Source: Synergistaceae bacterium (GTDB taxonomy: Bacteria > Synergistota > Synergistia > Synergistales > Aminobacteriaceae). Taken from it: 50,941 nt of DNA. The position numbers were made by a program, and so were the translations under genes. Every line of letters starts with the position of its first letter. Position 1 is the stretch's first letter. The notes under the pieces are model-generated. The model did no database searches. It saw only the letters and a list, made by a program, of their open reading frames with translations, and had not been told where the DNA came from. Below, piece by piece: positions 1-8,467 of this stretch. The stretch spans positions 1-50,941 of the forward strand of contig JAISQE010000119.1 in NCBI GenBank assembly GCA_031274425.1, written 5' to 3'.

Positions 1-462
1 TTATTCTCAACAATATGCATAATATGACCCCTGCTGTACCTATAATTTACAGACTATTATAGGTCTAATTTCTTGAAAAATCCAGTATCTTCAATACTAG
101 AAAACTAAACCTATAAAAAATTCCGGGGATTTACGTTTTAAACACTGTCTTTTCTCGAACGTCATAGATATTAGAGGTTCAGTGCAAAACATTCAGAATA
201 TAATATCTATTTAATGAGATTCGTCACGCGTCAATTTAGTCCTGGATTATTCAGAAAATTAAGAGTCTATATTTTCAGATGATTAAAAAATAAAGACATA
301 ACAAATTTCAACGTCTCAAATTTCCCATAAAGAATCTAAAGAAAATCTATTATACAAAATTAATTGAAATTTCCATCTCATTGGGTCAATTATATTAACC
401 GCATCCTCCTTTTATTGCTTAACCCCTGGTCTGAATTTCTGGGGCCATTATAGCTTTTTTTC
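1..462. other. AT-rich region without a credible gene
   Basis: This stretch lies downstream of surE and is strikingly richer in A and T than everything to its right. I see no open reading frame with a ribosome binding site and recognisable protein character. It holds a 9-bp inverted repeat (ACCTATAAT at 38-46, ATTATAGGT at 56-64) and a further ACCTATAA at 109-116. No strong T-tailed hairpin directly follows surE. It could be a decayed gene or horizontally acquired DNA, or the edge of a regulatory region for a gene outside the window. Confidence 0.5.
38..64. repeat. 9-bp inverted repeat in AT-rich DNA
   Basis: ACCTATAAT (38-46) and its exact reverse complement ATTATAGGT (56-64) are separated by 9 bases. 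A related half-site ACCTATAA recurs at 109-116. It could be an operator or a small hairpin. In DNA this AT-rich, chance is a real alternative. Confidence 0.35.
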
Positions 463-1293
463 TTAACACTGATTTATTTTGAGCTTGTCGATTTCCTCCG
501 CGCCGACGCGGTCGTTGAGACCGTAGTCTGTGGTGTCGTATTGCAGGAAGGTCAAAGCGACGAAACCGTCGTTCACCGCCTTTACGTCGCTGCCCTCCAG
601 TTCTTCGGAGTCGGCGGGAGCGCCCTGAATCCAGTAGCACGGATCTCCTCGCGGGGTCATGATCCTTTGAACGCGATCCCGATAACGGCGGCGCCCGGTA
701 AAAGTCATTTTAAAGCCCTGGATCTCCGAAAGCGGCAGATTCGGGACGTTCACGTTCAGAAGGGCGGCTTCTCGGCCCCCATTCTCGCCAAAGCCGCCAA
801 AAAAGACGTTCAAATTCTCCACCAGAATTTCGGAGACTCGAACGGCGGTTTCATAGTGTTCTTCTTCGCGGGTTCCTTCGTCCCGGGCGGGATATTCCAC
901 GGCAAGCGACATCGCGATGGCCCCGCGGTTTTCGAAATACCCCTCCCGCGCCGCCGCCACCGTTCCAGAATAAAAAACGTCGCGCCCCATGTTGGGGCCG
1001 CTGTTGATTCCGGCGAGCACCAGTTCGGCGTCCGGCGCCGCGACGCCCAGCCCCAGCAGCGTGGAATCCGCCGGGGTTCCGTTGCATTTGAACGTTCGCA
1101 CTCGCGGGTCGTACCCTGGAAAGGTTCCCCGTTTGAGGTGCAAAGAGGTGGTGGTGACGGAGTGCCCCGCCCCGCTGCGCTCCCGGTCGGGAGCGACGAC
1201 CGTGACGGCGTGCCCCAGTTCGGCCAGCCGATTGCTCATGAAGATAATGCCCGGCGCGTGAACGCCGTCGTCGTTGGAGATCAAAATTTTCAT
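463..1293 (-). CDS. surE: 5'/3'-nucleotidase SurE
   Basis: SurE is a divalent-metal-dependent phosphatase acting on nucleoside 5'- and 3'-monophosphates in the cytoplasm. The 276-aa protein starts MKILISNDDG, with the metal-binding Asp pair at residues 8-9. It goes on with SGAGHS, CNGTPAD and the family signature INSGPNMG followed by YSGTV. The length is normal, slightly long at the C-terminus. The ATG is preceded by AAGGAA at good spacing. It is the last gene of a minus-strand run and begins 27 bases after the M50 protease gene. Nothing suggests loss of function. Confidence 0.95.
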   Translation of the reverse strand: MKILISNDDGVHAPGIIFMSNRLAELGHAVTVVAPDRERSGAGHSVTTTSLHLKRGTFPGYDPRVRTFKCNGTPADSTLLGLGVAAPDAELVLAGINSGPNMGRDVFYSGTVAAAREGYFENRGAIAMSLAVEYPARDEGTREEEHYETAVRVSEILVENLNVFFGGFGENGGREAALLNVNVPNLPLSEIQGFKMTFTGRRRYRDRVQRIMTPRGDPCYWIQGAPADSEELEGSDVKAVNDGFVALTFLQYDTTDYGLNDRVGAEEIDKLKINQC

Positions 1294-1320
1294 TTTTCGC
1301 TTCCTTACTTGATATTTAAT

Positions 1321-1974
1321 TTAAAAAAACGCGCCCCTCAGATCGCCCAAGGGCAAGAGGCTCAATAACAAACGGAAAATAGGGTTGAAGAGAAAATCGA
1401 TGACGCCCGTGAACAGCAGGACAAACAAAATAATGATGCCGTTTCGCTCCAGCCAGTAATAATGATGGACATAGCGGTACGGCATGAAAGCGTAAAGCAC
1501 TTTGGATCCATCGAGGGGAGGGATCGGTATCAAATTGAAGGCCGCAAGCCCCATATTGACGGTCACCATCTGCCAGACGACCAGAAAACCCGTTCCCCCC
1601 GTCATGGAAAGCCACACGCGGCCGAAAACCCGCAAAAAAAGAACGCAGGCGATGGCCGTCGCCACATTCCCCGCCGCCCCGGCGAGGGAGACTAAAACGA
1701 TGTCGCGCTGCGGGTTTCTGAAATAGCGTGTATTGATAGGCACGGGTTTGGCCCATCCGAAACCCACGAACAAAAGCAGAAGAGTCCCCATAACGTCGAA
1801 ATGCGCCAAGGGGTTCAGGGACAAACGCCCTTGGCGCTCCGCGGTCGGGTCCCCTACCAGTTTGGCGGCGTAGCCGTGACAAAATTCGTGGAACGATATG
1901 GCCCACAACACGGCGGGCAACGTCAACAAAAGCATCCTCAGCCCCTCGGGGCTGCCTAAATTGCGAAATCCCAT
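1321..1974 (-). CDS. M50 (site-2-protease-like) membrane metalloprotease
   Basis: This 217-aa multi-pass membrane protein belongs to the compact M50 rhomboid-fold-free group found next to housekeeping genes in many bacteria. It carries the zinc motif HEFCH in the first membrane segment, then NPLAHFD and KPVPIN, and the second active-site motif NLIPIPPLDGSK, whose Asp is the third metal ligand. About five hydrophobic segments are visible and there is no PDZ domain. It follows the nucleotidyltransferase fusion gene by 18 bases, with AAAGGAG in front of the ATG. Substrates of this subgroup are not established, so I assign none. Confidence 0.85.
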   Translation of the reverse strand: MGFRNLGSPEGLRMLLLTLPAVLWAISFHEFCHGYAAKLVGDPTAERQGRLSLNPLAHFDVMGTLLLLFVGFGWAKPVPINTRYFRNPQRDIVLVSLAGAAGNVATAIACVLFLRVFGRVWLSMTGGTGFLVVWQMVTVNMGLAAFNLIPIPPLDGSKVLYAFMPYRYVHHYYWLERNGIIILFVLLFTGVIDFLFNPIFRLLLSLLPLGDLRGAFF

Positions 1975-1992
1975 ACTTATCTCCTTTCGGCG

Positions 1993-4605
1993 TCAATCTC
2001 GCCTCAGCATTTCCTGCAGATAGAGCACCTCGTCGTCTCGTGTTTTGATTCTGCCGTCCATGCGCTCAAGGCGAATCCCCTCCAGCATCTCTCCCAACCA
2101 GGGGCCGGCGCTGTATCCCATTTTTAACAAGTCGTCGCCCTTCAATTCCCCTTTCAGGGGAGCGAAAGAAAATACCTGCAGCGCGAGCCAATGCCGCGTC
2201 TGACGCCGTTTTACGGCGGCCATGCAATATAGAAGCGGAACCGGGCCGTAGTTTTTCAGGAAAAGATAGCTCTCGGAATTCCTGAATGTTTTTTTCGAGC
2301 CGAAAAACTGCTCGATCGGCGTCAGAGAGGAAAAGCAAGCGGTGAGGATTTCGCGCTCCTGGGGCGTGAAATTCAGACGGTCCATAGCGGCGGAGCGCAC
2401 GTTCGCCGAGGACTCCGAGAAGATCGCCGCCATATAGGTCAGCCATTCCATCCCTTTAAAGGAGGGCTTCGCTTTCTTGAATACGAACAGTATCTTTTGC
2501 AGATACCTCATTTTTTTGATGATCGCCGGGCCCCAACGAAGCCCGGGAAAGAGCGCCTCCCAGATCCCCAGATCCTGCATCCGCTCGAAGACCTTTTTGG
2601 ATCGATGCTCCTTGGCGTTGATCTCTACCTCCATCCGCACGCGAGGGGTCGAGAGTTTTCCCAAAAGCCCTCCCTTGATAGCGCTGCGGATGAGGCGCAT
2701 GGTGTTGTCCTCGAATTTCAGCCCCAAGCGCTGTTCCAGGCGAACGCCCCTCAAAATCCGCGACGGGTCTTCCACGAAACTCAGGTTATGCAGTACTCGA
2801 AGGGTGCCCTCTTTCAAATCCCGGCGGCCCCCGTAAAAGTCGATCAAGGTACCCCAGTCGCCGTCGCTTAAAGACACGGCCATCGCGTTGATGCTGAAAT
2901 CCCTTCGGGCCAGGTCCTGTTTCAAAGAGTCGCTGCTGACCTCCGGCATAGCGGCCGCGTATTCGTAAAACTCGCGGCGCGCCGTGGCGATATCCACCTT
3001 GAGCCCGCCTGGAAACGCGATCGTACCCGTTTTGTAGCGTCCGTGAATGGTTCCGCGGCACCCCGATTGATCCCAGCTCTGGACAAAAAGCTCCGCATCC
3101 CCCTCCACGGAGATATCCAGGTCGATGTTGCGCTCTCCCTTCAAAATATCGCGGACCGCGCCGCCGACGATATAGGCTTTCATGCCCATCTTCTGCGCCT
3201 TTTCCCCGATGCGCCGCAGCAGGGTATGGACTTCCGGCGCGAAAGAAGCCTCCAGAAGGGCCGTGATGTTCTCCATCCACAAAAACCCGTTGTCCGCGTC
3301 TTTTTCGCCGCGCGTCCGAGACGATTGGTAGAGGGCGCGCACGAGATCGGCGCGCGTTACAATCCCCACGAGGCGTCCTTGTTGCAGGACGGGCAACCGC
3401 TCGAAGCTGTAGGTCGCCATCAGGCGATGCGCTTCGTTGACGGACGCGTCGGCCGAAATGGCGATGACGCCCTCCGTCATAAAGTCCCGGACCAGGGCGC
3501 GGTCGAAGCCGTGAAGATGCGCTTTGTCCAGGTCCTTGCGCGTCATCATGCCCAGCACCTCCCCGTCGCGGGCGACCGGCAGAGCCTGGTGCCCGAAGCG
3601 CAGCATCGTACGATACGCGTCGCCCACTATCGCGTCGGGCACGACGGCCATCACGGGAGAGGTCATCACGCTCGATACCTTGTCGAAGGGGGCGATGGCC
3701 TCGGGTAGTTTCGCCTCGAGTTCTTTCAGGAGTTCCTGAGGGTTTCTGTCCAAAAGCGTCGCCGAACCGGCCTGAAGGTGTCCGCTGCCGCCGTAAGGGG
3801 TGAGAAACTCTTTTACGTTCAGCACGTTGGGCGCGCTGCGGGCGATCAGGCACGTTTTTTTGCCGCAGCGCACCGCCGCCAGCGTCACGTGAGATTCGCA
3901 GTAGTCCTTCAATTTATGCACGAAAATAGAAAGCCCCTCCACGTATTCTTCCGATTCCGCCCAGGAAGAAACGACTTTCGCGCCGTTGACGTACATTTCC
4001 GAGGAATTTTCCACCATGGCGTCCAAGAGCCTGCGTTCGTTCGCCGGCATGGACACCTCGACGCGCGAGAGGATCATCGACATGTCGGCGTCCATCTGGC
4101 GGAGACGCCCTATCGCGATGATGTCCCGGTCCGTGGTGGCCTCGTAGGTCAGCGCGCCCGTGTCGTCGTAAATGCCCATGGCAAAAAGGGTGGCCTCCTC
4201 CGAGGAAATGCGCGCGCGTTCTTTGCACAGCCGTTCGAAGAGCAAAGTCACCGTTGCGCCGACAGGTTCGTAGACCATTTTGTTCGCGGGAATGTCGTCG
4301 ATCGTAGGAGGGTGATGGTCGTAGACGTGCACCTCCACGTCGTGTTTTCCCGCCAGGGCGGCGAAGGGGCCGAGTCTCGACCGCAGACGCGTGTCCACCA
4401 CGACCATCAAGGTCACTTGATCCACAGGAATTTTGCTGGGTTTCTGAAAATTCCACAGATGGCCGTAACGGTTCAGAAAATCTTTGACGCGGCGGTTCAT
4501 CGCGCCGGGCGGACAGATCACGGCGTCGGGGTAAAGTTTCTGCGCCGCGACCATACTTGCGAGAGAATCAAAGTCCGTATTGAGATGGCTCGTTATCAAG
4601 TACAT
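1993..4605 (-). CDS. DHH phosphoesterase / CBS / CBS / tRNA nucleotidyltransferase fusion
   Basis: The 870-aa protein joins three units. Residues 1-300 are a DHH/DHHA1 phosphoesterase (YDHHPP near 95-100, YGGSGH near 271-276). Residues 310-425 are two CBS domains. Residues from 475 are a class II poly(A)-polymerase/CCA-adding domain (GGAVRD at 481-486, the catalytic DLD at 495-497, RRDFSINAMA at 567-576), followed by RNA-binding helices. This order is known from A-adding or CCA-adding enzymes of some deep-branching bacteria. The role is repair or completion of tRNA 3' ends, perhaps controlled by nucleotide binding to the CBS pair. The chosen ATG overlaps the coaE stop codon (TAATG) and has GGGAGGG upstream, so translation is probably coupled. 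Whether it adds CCA or only A cannot be told by eye. Confidence 0.88.
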   Translation of the reverse strand: MYLITSHLNTDFDSLASMVAAQKLYPDAVICPPGAMNRRVKDFLNRYGHLWNFQKPSKIPVDQVTLMVVVDTRLRSRLGPFAALAGKHDVEVHVYDHHPPTIDDIPANKMVYEPVGATVTLLFERLCKERARISSEEATLFAMGIYDDTGALTYEATTDRDIIAIGRLRQMDADMSMILSRVEVSMPANERRLLDAMVENSSEMYVNGAKVVSSWAESEEYVEGLSIFVHKLKDYCESHVTLAAVRCGKKTCLIARSAPNVLNVKEFLTPYGGSGHLQAGSATLLDRNPQELLKELEAKLPEAIAPFDKVSSVMTSPVMAVVPDAIVGDAYRTMLRFGHQALPVARDGEVLGMMTRKDLDKAHLHGFDRALVRDFMTEGVIAISADASVNEAHRLMATYSFERLPVLQQGRLVGIVTRADLVRALYQSSRTRGEKDADNGFLWMENITALLEASFAPEVHTLLRRIGEKAQKMGMKAYIVGGAVRDILKGERNIDLDISVEGDAELFVQSWDQSGCRGTIHGRYKTGTIAFPGGLKVDIATARREFYEYAAAMPEVSSDSLKQDLARRDFSINAMAVSLSDGDWGTLIDFYGGRRDLKEGTLRVLHNLSFVEDPSRILRGVRLEQRLGLKFEDNTMRLIRSAIKGGLLGKLSTPRVRMEVEINAKEHRSKKVFERMQDLGIWEALFPGLRWGPAIIKKMRYLQKILFVFKKAKPSFKGMEWLTYMAAIFSESSANVRSAAMDRLNFTPQEREILTACFSSLTPIEQFFGSKKTFRNSESYLFLKNYGPVPLLYCMAAVKRRQTRHWLALQVFSFAPLKGELKGDDLLKMGYSAGPWLGEMLEGIRLERMDGRIKTRDDEVLYLQEMLRRD

Positions 4606-5276
4606 TATAACCCTCCCTCGGAACTTGCGGCGCGGCGTGTTTCTTTCGGGCATATCGCCTTCGAGCGCACGGCCTTTACGGCTTTTTCCAAATCCTCCAA
4701 GCCGCCGTCGTTTCGAATGACGTAATCCGACCGAGCCATGCGTTCTTCGCTCGGCAGGAAAAAACTTTCCCGTCTCGTCATCTCGGCCTCGTCCCAACCC
4801 CTTGCGCGGCACCGGGCCGCGCGCGTCTTTCTCGATGCCGTCACGAACGTCGTGACCGTGACCCAAGGAGCGACGCCCGCCTCGAACAAGAGCGGGATCT
4901 CGACGACGGCCCATTGCGGCGTTTCGCTTCGCTTTTCTTGATTTAAATTTAAAAAATTAATATTTAAAAAATCGATCCGGCGCTCGATTTCCTTATCGAC
5001 CCGAGGGTGCAAAAGCCCCGTGACCCAATCGTACTCCCCCTGATCGCCAAAAATACGCTCGGCGATCCGCTTGTGTACGACATGCCCCGACTCGTCGAGA
5101 ACGGCCTCGCCCCACCGTCCCACCGCCGCCTCGATCACCTCGGGGGTGCGCCAGAGTTCGGCCACCACTCGGTCGGCGTCGATCAAAAAACCGCCGAGAG
5201 ACGCGAACATTTTGGCGACCGTGGATTTACCAGCCCCAACGTCGCCGGTTATGGCCATAACCGTACCTGTCGTCAC
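4605..5276 (-). CDS. coaE: dephospho-CoA kinase
   Basis: CoaE phosphorylates dephospho-CoA at the ribose 3' hydroxyl, the last step of coenzyme A synthesis. The P-loop GDVGAGKST lies near the N-terminus, followed by the family's DADRVV region, LLHPRV, and the VVEIPLLFE segment. I chose GTG at 5276, which follows GAGGAGGCGAGG and gives 223 aa. An upstream TTG (5306) and an inner ATG (5258) are alternatives. The gene overlaps the end of pcrA by about 50 bases and its stop overlaps the next start. The insert rich in Asn and Leu near residues 85-100 is unusual. Confidence 0.9.
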   Translation of the reverse strand: MTTGTVMAITGDVGAGKSTVAKMFASLGGFLIDADRVVAELWRTPEVIEAAVGRWGEAVLDESGHVVHKRIAERIFGDQGEYDWVTGLLHPRVDKEIERRIDFLNINFLNLNQEKRSETPQWAVVEIPLLFEAGVAPWVTVTTFVTASRKTRAARCRARGWDEAEMTRRESFFLPSEERMARSDYVIRNDGGLEDLEKAVKAVRSKAICPKETRRAASSEGGL

Positions 5277-7283
5277 GGCGCGCCTCGCCTCCTCGATCAT
5301 CCACAAATTTATAATTGTCCCCGATCTCGAAGAGAAATCTCGAAAAACCCTTGTCGTACGTCGCGCCGTAGAGGCGTCTGCTGCGCGCGGCGGTGAGGTA
5401 GAGGCGCTCCTCCGCGCGGGTCATGCCCACGTAGCAGAGCCGGCGCTCTTCTTCCATCTGAGAGGGGTCTTCCTGAGCGCGATAGTTCGGGAACACGTTT
5501 TCTTCCAGCCCCACCAGGAACACCACGGGGAACTCCAGTCCTTTCGCCGCGTGAAGCGTCAGGAGGTTGACGACCCGTCGCTCGTCGGGGTCGTTTTTGT
5601 CCGCGTCGGTGAAAAGAGCGGCCTCCGCCAGAGCCTGAGCCAGGTCTCCCCCAGGGACGATGGACCGTAGCTCCATGATGTTGTCGATACGGTCTTCCCA
5701 GTCGTCCGGGTTTTTCTGCCGCAGCAGGTCCTCGTAGCCCATTGTGGTCAGGATATGGTCTATCGCCGCGCCGATGTTCTCCGAGATCGTCAAAAGCGTC
5801 GACATATATCCGCCCAATTCCGCTAGGGACTGCCCCACCTGCCCCTTTATCGGGCAGGCCCCCCCGGCTAGGTTCTTCCAAAACTTCTCCGGTTCCAAAA
5901 AGAAACCGCCGGAGTCCCGGCCCCACGCCGCGAATTCCATCATCTTTTTGGGGCCAAGGCCCTTCACCAGAAAGCCGGCGGCGCGCTCCAAAGCGTTCAG
6001 ATCCCCCGGATTGACCGCCAGTTTCAAAATCGATAAAACATCCCGGACCTCTTTACGCTCGTAAAAGGCCACGCCCCGCACCACCCTGTGGGAATGCCGG
6101 CCTCCAACAGTTTTTGTTCGTAGAGGCGGCTCATCGCGTTCTGACGATACAAAAGGGCGACATCGCCGTACTCGTAGCCGTGGTTGACGCGGAGTCGTTC
6201 GATCTCCGCCGTGATAAAATCCGCTTCCTGAAAATCGCTCTGCGCCAGAAGGTTGTAAACTTTCTCGCCCTCGCCACGCGCCGTTTTCAGGTTTTTTTCT
6301 CTGCGGGCAGAGTTGTTGCGGATCAAAGAGTTCGCCGCTCCCAGAATGTTGCCGCTGGAGCGGTAGTTTTCGTCCAACACGACCACGTGGGTCTTGCCCT
6401 GGCCGCCATTCGGCGCGTTTGCCGCGTTTGCCGTCTGAAAATCGCGTTCGAAGTTCAGGATCACGCCGATGTCCGCGCCGCGCCAGCCGTAAATCGACTG
6501 GTCCGGGTCGCCCACCACCATGATCCGGCAGTCGTCGCCGACCAGGTAGCGCAAAAGAAGATACTGCGGTTTGTTGACGTCCTGATACTCGTCCACCAGG
6601 AGCCATTTGATCCGCTGCCGCTCCCGCGCCCTCAGGTCGGCGTCCGCGGCCAGCATTTGAAGCGGGGCGATCATCAGGTCGTCGAAGTCCACCGCGTTGC
6701 GTTCCCGCAAAAGGTCCTGATATTGACGATAGACGTCCAGATAGAGCCCCTCCAACGTGGAGTTTCGCGGGCCCGGCGACCAAGCGGATTTTTCCCGAGA
6801 AATGGCGTCCAGCAACGACGCGGGCTCGATGTCCTTCGTGTTGATATGGGCGTTATCGAGAATTTGCTTGACCAGGGCGCGGCTGTCGCCACGGTCGAAA
6901 ACGGCGAAACCCGGCCGGATGCGAACGATTTTTTCCGCCTCCTCTTTGTTGCGAAAAAGAAGGCGCAGTCCAAAGGAGTGGAATGTGCTGACCTGCACTT
7001 CGTCGGCCCCGTAAGGGACCAACGCGGAGACCCGGTCGCGCATCTCGCCCGCCGCTTTGTTGGTGAACGTGACGGCCAGGATCTGCCAGGGAGCCGCGTG
7101 GCGCTCGGCGATCAGCCACGCCACCTTATGGGCCAGAACCCTCGTTTTGCCGCTTCCCGCCCCCGCCAACACCAAAAGAGGGCCGTCGATGTAAGTCACG
7201 GCCTCTTTCTGGCGCGGAGCCAGCTTCGATAAAATGTCGTCGCCGGCGGGGAGCCGGAGGGGAGTTTTTTCGTCAATCGACAT
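5227..7283 (-). pseudogene. pcrA: UvrD/PcrA-type DNA helicase with a one-base frameshift
   Basis: This is a superfamily 1A 3'-5' helicase of repair and replication-fork maintenance, about 685 codons when both frames are joined. The first part (from 7283) has the Q motif APRQKEAV, Walker A AGAGSGKT, TFTNKAAGEM, the DEYQD box, GDPDQSIYGWRGAD and DENYRS. The reading then shifts near 6089-6090. The family-typical GIPYRVV reads as GIPTGWCG, and the correct frame resumes at VVRGVAFYERKEVRD. It then runs intact to 5227 with the motifs TLHAAKGLEF and YVGMTRAEERL. Adding one base restores Tyr exactly. Both halves are otherwise undamaged, so a sequencing error or very recent mutation is likely. The ATG at 7283 overlaps hypB. 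Confidence 0.88.
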
Positions 7284-7938
7284 GAGCGCGCTTCCTCCTG
7301 AGCCGGTCGGAGAGGAAGGACACCCATTCCTCCACTCCGACGCCGGATATCAGATCGAGTTCGATGATCGGGCTTTTGGGGTTGAGAGTCCTCACGTCCC
7401 GCAAAAACAGTTCCTTATCGAACCTTACGTAGGGCAGAAGATCCACTTTCGTCAACAACACCACCTGGGCCTGAGCGAAAAGCGCGGGATATTTGAGCGG
7501 CTTGTCCGCGCCCTCGGGGGTGCTGGCGACCGCCGCCTTGAAGTCCTCTCCCAAATCGAACTCCGCCGGGCAGACCAGATTTCCCACGTTTTCGACGAAG
7601 AGAACGTCCAAGGAGTCCAGCGAAAGCGAAGAAAGCGCTTTTTCGACGACATGAGCCTCTAAATGACAGCAACCTTTGGTGTTGATCTGAAGGGCTTTGA
7701 TGTTTTTTACGGCCAACCGTTCGGCGTCGCGCGAGGTCTCCAGGTCCCCCTCGATCACCGCGAAGGAGAAATCAGCCTTGGGGGCCGTCTCTTCAAGCAA
7801 GCTCGTCTTGCCGCATCCCGGAGAACCGATGATGTTCGCCATCAGAATTTTGTTGTCCCGCATAAGCCGCCGGATGCGGGAAGCGTACTTTTCATCTTCC
7901 GCCATAACGGCCTGCTGTATCGTCACGATTTCGCTCAT
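7273..7938 (-). CDS. hypB: nickel metallochaperone GTPase HypB
   Basis: HypB is a GTPase that delivers nickel, with HypA, to [NiFe] hydrogenase precursors. The 221-aa protein has Walker A GSPGCGKTS, the metal-binding GCCHLE, ENVGNLVCPAEFDLGE and the guanine-specificity motif TKVDLLP. It lacks the N-terminal His-rich nickel-storage stretch of some homologues. I chose the ATG at 7938, which has AGGA at 8-base spacing. It overlaps pcrA by 11 bases and follows hypA by 27 bases. No hydrogenase structural gene is in the window, so the client enzyme must be encoded elsewhere. Confidence 0.93.
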   Translation of the reverse strand: MSEIVTIQQAVMAEDEKYASRIRRLMRDNKILMANIIGSPGCGKTSLLEETAPKADFSFAVIEGDLETSRDAERLAVKNIKALQINTKGCCHLEAHVVEKALSSLSLDSLDVLFVENVGNLVCPAEFDLGEDFKAAVASTPEGADKPLKYPALFAQAQVVLLTKVDLLPYVRFDKELFLRDVRTLNPKSPIIELDLISGVGVEEWVSFLSDRLRRKRAHVD

Positions 7939-7965
7939 TATCATTATCCTAACTATGAAAGTCGA

Positions 7966-8322
7966 TCACAGGACCTGACGGCCCTCGACCTCCATGGATT
8001 CTATGGTCAACTCCATGCCCGAAAGCAACTCCACATCCGTGCTGCCGCAGTCCTGGCAGATGAAGGTCATGGCTTCGCTTCCAATTTTTTTGCCGCAAGC
8101 ATGACATTTAAAGACGATAGGCAACTCCAGAATGGACAGTTCCGCGTCTTCGGACACCGTACCCTTGGCGACCACGTTGAAGGCGAAAGAGAGCAACTCG
8201 GGATCCACCTGCCGCATGTGTCCGATTTTCAGAACGATGCGGCGAACACGCGCCCACGCGGAACGCTCGCACAGATCTTTGATAGTTTTGTTGATTGCCT
8301 CCGCAAGCGACAGTTCATGCAT
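7966..8322 (-). CDS. hypA: hydrogenase nickel insertion protein HypA
   Basis: HypA binds nickel through its N-terminal Met-His-Glu and a structural zinc through two CxxC motifs. Here the protein starts MHELSLAEAI and has CHACG and CQDCG near residues 74-93, as expected for the family. It is 118 aa, of normal length. A longer reading frame exists (12 more codons), but the nickel-binding MHE must be N-terminal, so the start at 8322 is firm. AGAGG lies 8 bases upstream. It is the first gene of the run hypA, hypB, pcrA, coaE. Confidence 0.95.
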   Translation of the reverse strand: MHELSLAEAINKTIKDLCERSAWARVRRIVLKIGHMRQVDPELLSFAFNVVAKGTVSEDAELSILELPIVFKCHACGKKIGSEAMTFICQDCGSTDVELLSGMELTIESMEVEGRQVL

Positions 8323-8366
8323 GACGAAGCCTCTGTTCCCAAAGATAAAATCTCGCATAATGTCGT

Positions 8367-8372
8367 ATTATA
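8367..8372 (-). promoter_or_regulatory. candidate -10 box upstream of hypA
   Basis: A perfect TATAAT on the minus strand lies about 45 bases upstream of the hypA start. I find no good -35 hexamer at normal spacing (the best is TGGTGT), so the promoter may be weak or activator-dependent. Confidence 0.4.
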
Positions 8373-8403
8373 CCCCCGAGTGGCCGAGAACACCAGGATA
8401 TAA

Positions 8404-8427
8404 GCCGACTTCGGCGGTCGAAGCGGC
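8404..8427 (-). terminator. possible terminator after the histidine kinase gene
   Basis: GCCG-CTTCG pairs with CGAAG-CGGC around a 5-base loop with one bulged T. Only a short T-rich stretch follows, so it is a weak intrinsic terminator or simply a hairpin between the kinase gene and hypA. Confidence 0.3.
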
Positions 8428-8467
8428 GGCGCGCAAATTAGTTTTTTATTCACTTCGTTATTTTGAT

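Noticed and set aside
541-1368. 275-codon plus-strand frame opposite surE
   Set aside because: SurE motifs on the other strand are unmistakable. The plus-strand product is low-complexity and unlike any family.
5227-6783. Separate gene starting at 6783 upstream of the helicase C-terminal half
   Set aside because: The part before about 6090 in this frame is Arg/Gly-rich shadow sequence. Helicase character begins only at the frameshift point.
7273-8322. A complete hydrogenase maturation locus
   Set aside because: Only hypA and hypB are present. The neighbours are helicase, CoA and kinase genes.
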